Under the pieces are notes generated by a model that saw only the letters and a program-made list of their open reading frames with translations, had not been told where the DNA came from and ran no database searches. This document shows positions 6,068-10,091 of a stretch of 10,091 bases of DNA, one piece after another. A program made the translations under genes and the position numbers. This DNA is from Euryarchaeota archaeon UBA4 (GTDB lineage Archaea; Thermoplasmatota; Poseidoniia; Poseidoniales; Thalassarchaeaceae): assembly GCA_002497985.1 (NCBI GenBank), contig DAFQ01000024.1:50701-60791 (forward strand), written 5' to 3'. Within the stretch, counting starts at the first letter, position 1. Each line of letters starts with the position of its first letter.

Positions 6068-6388
6068 ATGAGCAAGAGTTCAAATGTCCCCCTTGACGTG
6101 CCCCATGTGAGAGATATGACACACGTAGTTACGAGTGCCTGTGTTGATCACAAATACCAGGACTGCGTAGCAGTTTGTCCTGTTGAGGCATTTAGGGAGG
6201 CAGACTCTTATCTTGTCATAGATCCAGATGAATGCATAGATTGCGCTGCATGCGTAACTGAATGCCCTGTTGAGGCCATATTTGCAGATACAGATCTTCC
6301 TGATGAGTTCGAAGAGTGGCTTGACAGAAATGAAGTGGAAGCAGTAGATCTGCCTATCGCAGAAGGTGACTCGCCCGTACTGGCATAG
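6068..6388 (+). CDS. 7Fe-type ferredoxin ([3Fe-4S][4Fe-4S])
   Basis: This 106-residue electron carrier resembles FdxA-type seven-iron ferredoxins such as Azotobacter FdI. The family's N terminus appears at M17 as MTHVVTSAC. The expected ligands are present: C25, C33 and C66 for a [3Fe-4S] cluster and C37, C56, C59 and C62 for a [4Fe-4S] cluster, in ACVDHKYQDCVAVCPVEAF and PDECIDCAACVTECPVEA. The additional non-ligand cysteine often found three residues after the first (CxxC) is H28 here, and the one following the first CP motif is A41. An acidic tail (75-106) follows, as is usual. The start is uncertain: the ATG at 6068 adds a 16-residue N-terminal extension with no clear ribosome site, while the ATG at 6116 would give the standard length. 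It sits 13 bases after the COG1325 gene and may be co-transcribed. Redox partners are not evident. Confidence 0.93.
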   Translation: MSKSSNVPLDVPHVRDMTHVVTSACVDHKYQDCVAVCPVEAFREADSYLVIDPDECIDCAACVTECPVEAIFADTDLPDEFEEWLDRNEVEAVDLPIAEGDSPVLA

Positions 6389-6450
6389 GGTATTTTCCAA
6401 CCCAATGGGCAGGAAATAGGTTCATGAAGAAATGACCCGGGGCGAATAGC

Positions 6451-7440
6451 ATGGCACGTACGGTCGACCTTGGTGGAATGCGTCATGGAACAGAGCTTCT
6501 AAAGAGGGGTTTTGCGAAAATGCAAGAGGGCGGCGTAGTGATGGATGTGGTGACTCCCGAACAAGCCCACATAGCGGAAGACGCGGGGGCAGTATCGGTA
6601 ATGGCGCTGGAGAGGGTTCCTGCGGACATTCGCTCAATGGGGGGCGTAGCTCGGATGAGTCATCCAGACATGATTAGTGAAATCATTGAAACCACTAGTA
6701 TCCCCGTAATGGCGAAAGCCAGAATTGGTCACGATGAAGAGGCCCGGGTACTCGAAAGTCTTGGTGTCGATATGGTGGATGAGTCTGAAGTTCTTACTCC
6801 TGCAGATCCATTCTTCCACATAGCGAAGAATGACTTCACCATACCCTTTGTGTGCGGATGCACAAGTCTAGGAGAAGCAGTAAGAAGGATTGCAGAGGGC
6901 GCAGCGATGATTCGCACCAAGGGAGAAGCCGGGACGGGTAACATAGTAAGTGCAGTTCAACATGCAAGGCTGGTAAAATCGGAGATTACTCATGCGATAG
7001 ATTCTGGAGAATCTGGAAGAGAAGAAATGATTGAAATTATCATGAGAGGGTACCAGAGAATGGAGGGGGCGTCGGATTTCAACATCGGCTCGACGGATAC
7101 TCCATTTGGGAAAATGGGTGACCTCAGGGATGAAGTTTCTTCGGTTCTTGAGGAAGTCTGTAGTATTGGCAGACTGCCGGTTGTAACCTTCTCGGCAGGG
7201 GGAATTGCTACTCCTGCAGATGCTGCACTTATGATGAGTCATGGAATGGATGGCATCTTCGTTGGTTCTGGCATCTTCAAGAGCTCGGACCCAACAAACA
7301 CCGCAGAAGCCATAGTTATGGCTACACATCACTTCGAAGATCCGTCAGTAGTAGTTGAAGCCTGTAAAATGGTTGGAGATGCGATGCCGGGCCTGGAAAT
7401 AGAGTCGCTGGAAGTTAGGCTGGAAGATAGAGGATGGTAG
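6451..7440 (+). CDS. pdxS: Pyridoxal 5'-phosphate synthase, lyase/synthase subunit PdxS
   Basis: PdxS condenses ribose 5-phosphate, glyceraldehyde 3-phosphate and ammonia to make pyridoxal 5'-phosphate in the DXP-independent pathway; it forms a dodecamer of TIM barrels. The 329-residue protein is full length. Key residues are D32 in GGVVMDV, K89 in PVMAKARIGH (ribose phosphate Schiff base) and K157 in MIRTKGEAGTGN (swinging lysine), with phosphate-binding glycines at 158-163, FSAGGIATPADAA at 247-259 and FVGSGIFKS at 270-278. The C terminus ends in the usual RGW. The glutaminase partner PdxT, often adjacent in archaea, is not in this window, so it must be encoded elsewhere or ammonia is used directly. 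The ATG at 6451 gives the family's N terminus; no strong ribosome site precedes it in the 62-base gap. Its TAG abuts the stop of the convergent coiled-coil gene. Confidence 0.97.
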   Translation: MARTVDLGGMRHGTELLKRGFAKMQEGGVVMDVVTPEQAHIAEDAGAVSVMALERVPADIRSMGGVARMSHPDMISEIIETTSIPVMAKARIGHDEEARVLESLGVDMVDESEVLTPADPFFHIAKNDFTIPFVCGCTSLGEAVRRIAEGAAMIRTKGEAGTGNIVSAVQHARLVKSEITHAIDSGESGREEMIEIIMRGYQRMEGASDFNIGSTDTPFGKMGDLRDEVSSVLEEVCSIGRLPVVTFSAGGIATPADAALMMSHGMDGIFVGSGIFKSSDPTNTAEAIVMATHHFEDPSVVVEACKMVGDAMPGLEIESLEVRLEDRGW

Positions 7441-8439
7441 TCACTTACCCCTTCCCCTGAATGACTTGGGTTTTCTTATCCTCTTGCGATTTGGTTTACC
7501 CTCAGTGGCGGTAGGCGAACCTTGTGCATCCCCTGACATTGAGCCACCAAGAGTAAGGTTTCCCTGACTGAGGAGTTTTTCTGTAAGGGAATCTGCTAGC
7601 TCCTCGTCTTCGTCTGGAGTCTTCAGGGCGTCCTTTACCGATTGGTTATGGTCCTTTATCACCCTCTCCCTCTCTTCCCTTCTGGCCCTCATTTCGTCTC
7701 TAGCTTCATTGACTTGCTCAAGGAGCACCTCAATTTCTGAATGTACGCTGTTTGCCGATTCTCGTGACTCCACGAAAATTGAATGGAGCCTGTCTCCCTC
7801 GGACCTCAGGAAGTCCCTCTCTTCGAGCATGGGCTTTACCTCTTCCCAAATTCCGTCCGCCTCCTTGTGTGCATCTGTCATTGCCTTGTGTTGGGCGTCG
7901 GCCTCGGCCTTGAGTGACTGAATTGTGCTTTCGAGATCCCCCAAATCAATCTTGATGCTCTCGAATTCAGCGGCCGCAGGCAAAAGCTCATCCCTTCTAG
8001 CGATTAGTGATTTCAGCTCCCTCAGAATTCTATTCTCTGCCTTAAGGGTGAGTGTACCATCGGTCATCAGCCTATTTTCAATACTACTAATCTTTGCAAT
8101 TGTCTCGGATAGTGCGACTACTCCGGTCTTGGCCTTACCCTCGTCTCCCTTCTTGCCTCTCTTGTTTGAGATGATTTCTCTGATCCTTGATTGGATGGCA
8201 TCTCTCTGATTCTGGTGAGCCTTGGCTCTGGATCTGACTTCCTTCTGCTCGGTTAGTTTCTCTTCAATTGAGGACCTTAGTTCCCTCCCCTGTTCTTGAA
8301 CTGAGTTTCTTGAGTCTGCGGCCCTTCTTGCTGATTCATTGTGGGCCGCCCTCTGATCCCTCATCCTCCTCAGTCTTGTCTCCATAGCATGGAGCCTGGT
8401 CCTCAGGTCGTCGTCTGGACCGCTCTCATCGCTCTGCAT
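7441..8439 (-). CDS. COG1340-like archaeal coiled-coil protein with basic C-terminal tail
   Basis: The 332-residue protein is almost wholly helical and highly charged. Two long coiled-coil arms (about 12-97 and 155-275) flank a glycine/lysine-rich break (94-105) and the segment IAKISSIENRLMTDGTLTLKAENRILRELKSL (114-145; shown here only to mark the landmark), which resembles the hinge of COG1340 archaeal coiled-coil proteins. A further short helix at 278-291 precedes GNLTLGG, also typical of that group, then a low-complexity linker and a strongly basic tail (315-332, rich in Lys and Arg) that could bind nucleic acid. There is no signal peptide or membrane segment, so it should be cytoplasmic. 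Function of the family is unknown. It starts 41 bases after the membrane-protein gene on the same strand and is probably co-transcribed. The ATG has no clear ribosome site. Confidence 0.75.
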   Translation of the reverse strand: MQSDESGPDDDLRTRLHAMETRLRRMRDQRAAHNESARRAADSRNSVQEQGRELRSSIEEKLTEQKEVRSRAKAHQNQRDAIQSRIREIISNKRGKKGDEGKAKTGVVALSETIAKISSIENRLMTDGTLTLKAENRILRELKSLIARRDELLPAAAEFESIKIDLGDLESTIQSLKAEADAQHKAMTDAHKEADGIWEEVKPMLEERDFLRSEGDRLHSIFVESRESANSVHSEIEVLLEQVNEARDEMRARREERERVIKDHNQSVKDALKTPDEDEELADSLTEKLLSQGNLTLGGSMSGDAQGSPTATEGKPNRKRIRKPKSFRGRGK

Positions 8440-8480
8440 GGAACGTCGAAGTGGGGCTCACTATTGAATGGAACTATATG

Positions 8481-10037
8481 TCAAAATCCTAGTAGAGAAG
8501 TGGCAAATGGAATAATTGGTGACAAGACAACTATGGCGGCACCGGCCATGAACATGGCGCCGACCGTTCTCCTGACCCTAGTAATCAGATCATTGCCCAC
8601 CTGCACATTCAGAACTCTTCCAGAAATGAGATTACCGGAGTCGTCCTCCAGTCTTACTGTGACTGTGGCCTCTCCCTTTATTGAAGGCAGCAGACTTTGC
8701 CAAACAATGCCAGTGTGGTTGATCATTTCCTGCATCTCATGAGAAAGAGAAGTTGATTCCATAGGGTCAAATGAGTGAGGGAGCGTCATTGACCTCAGCT
8801 TGTAGACGCACTCGTTGGGTTTGAAATCAGGAGTCTGGATCTTCAAGAATAAGTCTCTGGGATCTTCCCCCCTATTTAGGACGAAGGCGAAGAGGTTTGC
8901 CTGGCCAACTACTAGATTTTCCATGTCTACATCGAACCAGAACCCACCATCCGACTTGCTCAAGCCCCTTCTCATCCTCATCCTATCATAGAGTCTGAAG
9001 AATGGCTTGCATTCACTCCTTGCATGCATCAACAGCCTATCCCAGGTCTCTTCGCCTAGCTCTGGGTGGTTGAATAGTCCGTCGATAGATGACTCCTCCA
9101 CCATCGTCCCCAAAGAGTCTTTGAACTCGGACTCTGAAATCAAGGAAGACCTTCGTAGATGTAGGAGATGCAGTAGGGACTCCTGTAGTTCGGAGATCTC
9201 AACCCCCTCTTTTAGACCTCCTCCGACGGTCCTAAGATACTCGGAAATTCTGATGTTCAGTAGTGGGTCGATGTGTGCCTTGATGACATCGTTGAATGGC
9301 CTATTGAGGAGAGCGGGGTGTATTGGTGGTGAGAATGCCTCTAGCATCCCCCATGGCTCTGAAGCATTGAATCTAGATCGATGTGAAATTAAATGAACGC
9401 CATGACCTGCAAGGAGTGAGCCAGTAGAGAGTGAGATCAATACTGGCATTCCAGACTCACCACTGGATAGCCAAAGGCTGGTGCCAAGAAGGACTGCTGA
9501 GATTATCATCAAGGATGAGGTTGCGGTGATTTGACGTATGGAGCCATCTATTGTGGCCCTCATCTCTGCATAGCCATGAGAGCTTCTGAAAGTGATTCCC
9601 GATGAGGTTAGGGACTCTGCCTCAAGATGAAAGATTGAGCGAGAATATGACATCATCCTGAGAAGCGAAGAAAGTAATGCGATATCTGCGATAATTATCA
9701 GCAGGGTTAGCGCGTGAGTTGCGGTAACAAGGCTCAGTCCTCCGGATGCTTCCCTAAGGTGGTCATCCCACCACTGGTTGTCGGTCTGTCCGTATGATTG
9801 TGCCACTCCGAAAAGCACCACTGCGAAAAGTGGAAGCAGTAGGATCAACCTAGCCCCACCGCTAACAAGCACCCTATCCAATGTAATCAGGGAGCTTTCT
9901 CTGTTCCTAAGGGCACTTTCCTTCCAATCAAAATTTCCAATGGCTTGTGCATTATATTGGGCTTCTAGTTTTGGAGCGGGGGGCGGTAAATCACTAATCT
10001 CATCCGCAAGACTATCTAGAGTTTCTTCGTCAATCAA
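8481..10037 (-). CDS. Five-helix membrane protein of unknown function with large cytoplasmic domain
   Basis: I do not recognise a family for this 518-residue protein. Five hydrophobic segments are visible at about 62-80, 106-126, 172-191, 196-216 and 492-513. Positive charges (R55, R63, R127, HRSR at 219-222, R487-R490) favour a cytoplasmic N terminus and place residues 217-490 inside. That region has a helical, acidic part (about 265-360, including a LLHLLHLRRSSLI helix) and a beta-rich part from about 366 to 482 (VVGQANLFAFVLNRG, then GEATVTVRLEDDSG and SGRVLNVQV) that looks like an Ig-like sandwich. The N terminus is acidic and proline-rich (PPPAPK, 18-23). The start is TTG at 10037: an in-frame TAA lies 12 bases upstream, no Met codon occurs before residue 128, and a weak GGGGGA precedes it. 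The coiled-coil gene follows after 41 bases. Confidence 0.82.
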   Translation of the reverse strand: MIDEETLDSLADEISDLPPPAPKLEAQYNAQAIGNFDWKESALRNRESSLITLDRVLVSGGARLILLLPLFAVVLFGVAQSYGQTDNQWWDDHLREASGGLSLVTATHALTLLIIIADIALLSSLLRMMSYSRSIFHLEAESLTSSGITFRSSHGYAEMRATIDGSIRQITATSSLMIISAVLLGTSLWLSSGESGMPVLISLSTGSLLAGHGVHLISHRSRFNASEPWGMLEAFSPPIHPALLNRPFNDVIKAHIDPLLNIRISEYLRTVGGGLKEGVEISELQESLLHLLHLRRSSLISESEFKDSLGTMVEESSIDGLFNHPELGEETWDRLLMHARSECKPFFRLYDRMRMRRGLSKSDGGFWFDVDMENLVVGQANLFAFVLNRGEDPRDLFLKIQTPDFKPNECVYKLRSMTLPHSFDPMESTSLSHEMQEMINHTGIVWQSLLPSIKGEATVTVRLEDDSGNLISGRVLNVQVGNDLITRVRRTVGAMFMAGAAIVVLSPIIPFATSLLGF

Positions 10038-10091
10038 TCTTAGTCCCCCTTACTCGTGCAAGTATCTTCCTAGAAATAGACTCGGACAATT
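10030..10091 (-). CDS. Possible C-terminal tail of an upstream gene (partial)
   Basis: One - strand frame is open from the window edge to a TGA at 10030-10032 and would end ...SRKILARVRGTKID, a basic tail with a protein-like composition. It would overlap the TTG start of the membrane-protein gene by eight bases, a common arrangement in tightly packed operons. A second frame, ending at TAA 10050-10052, is also open, so which one is coding, if either, cannot be decided from 60 bases. Confidence 0.35.
   Translation of the reverse strand, partial: LSESISRKILARVRGTKID

Noticed and set aside
6080..6400. Open frame of 106 codons on the - strand opposite the ferredoxin gene
   Set aside because: It mirrors the ferredoxin gene, whose cysteine motifs are unmistakable.
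6868..7332. Open frame of 154 codons on the - strand inside pdxS, rich in Cys and His
   Set aside because: It is antisense to the strongly conserved PdxS coding sequence; the cysteines come from the complement of conserved codons and do not form spaced metal-binding pairs.
7925..8209. Ser/Leu-rich + strand frame that looks like membrane segments
   Set aside because: It is the complement of coiled-coil codons (Glu, Lys, Arg give Ser, Leu, Phe on the other strand), a well-known false hydrophobic signal.
1..10091. tRNA, rRNA, CRISPR array, insertion sequence or phage attachment site
   Set aside because: No cloverleaf-like run, spaced repeat series, transposase motif or long terminal repeat was seen; intergenic gaps are all under 100 bases.

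Overview
The window reads as a chromosomal segment of an archaeon, most likely a marine euryarchaeon of the Poseidoniales (Marine Group II) or a related Thermoplasmatota lineage. The archaeal markers are ribosomal protein eS1 (S3Ae), a COG1325-type RNA-binding protein and a COG1340-type archaeal coiled-coil protein. Several genes lack a Shine-Dalgarno sequence and have a TATA-like element about 27-29 bases before the start codon, as expected for leaderless archaeal transcripts; others have good GAGG-type sites. The lineage is an inference from gene content and intermediate base composition, not from a phylogenetic marker. No RNA gene, mobile element, CRISPR array or phage gene was seen, and coding density is very high.

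Region 1 (1-1836, + strand): the tail of an unidentified gene, then thyA (thymidylate synthase), folA (dihydrofolate reductase, TTG start) and a small DoxX-like membrane protein. The last three are packed stop-to-start. ThyA makes dTMP and dihydrofolate, and DHFR recycles the dihydrofolate. Both enzymes are of bacterial type, which suggests old transfer from bacteria.

Region 2 (1810-5477, - strand, read right to left): eS1 carrying an acidic linker and a C-terminal SAP domain; a purine nucleoside/MTA phosphorylase-family enzyme translationally coupled to it; a MazG-like nucleotide pyrophosphohydrolase; and a secreted lipoprotein with five Asp-boxes (sialidase-like beta-propeller). The lipoprotein gene overlaps the DoxX gene tail-to-tail by 27 bases.

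Region 3 (5566-7440, + strand): a COG1325 RNA-binding protein divergent from eS1 across an 88-base region with a possible shared TATA element, a 7Fe-type ferredoxin, and PdxS (PLP synthase, lyase subunit). PdxT is not in the window.

Region 4 (7441-10091, - strand): a possible gene tail at the right edge, an unrecognised five-helix membrane protein with a large predicted cytoplasmic domain, and a COG1340-like coiled-coil protein with a basic tail. The stop codon of the coiled-coil gene abuts that of pdxS. The membrane/coiled-coil pair is the least explained part of the window. The rest is mostly recognisable housekeeping machinery with a few unusual variations: the eS1-SAP fusion, a changed base-binding motif in the phosphorylase, and a paired-cysteine Asp-box lipoprotein.
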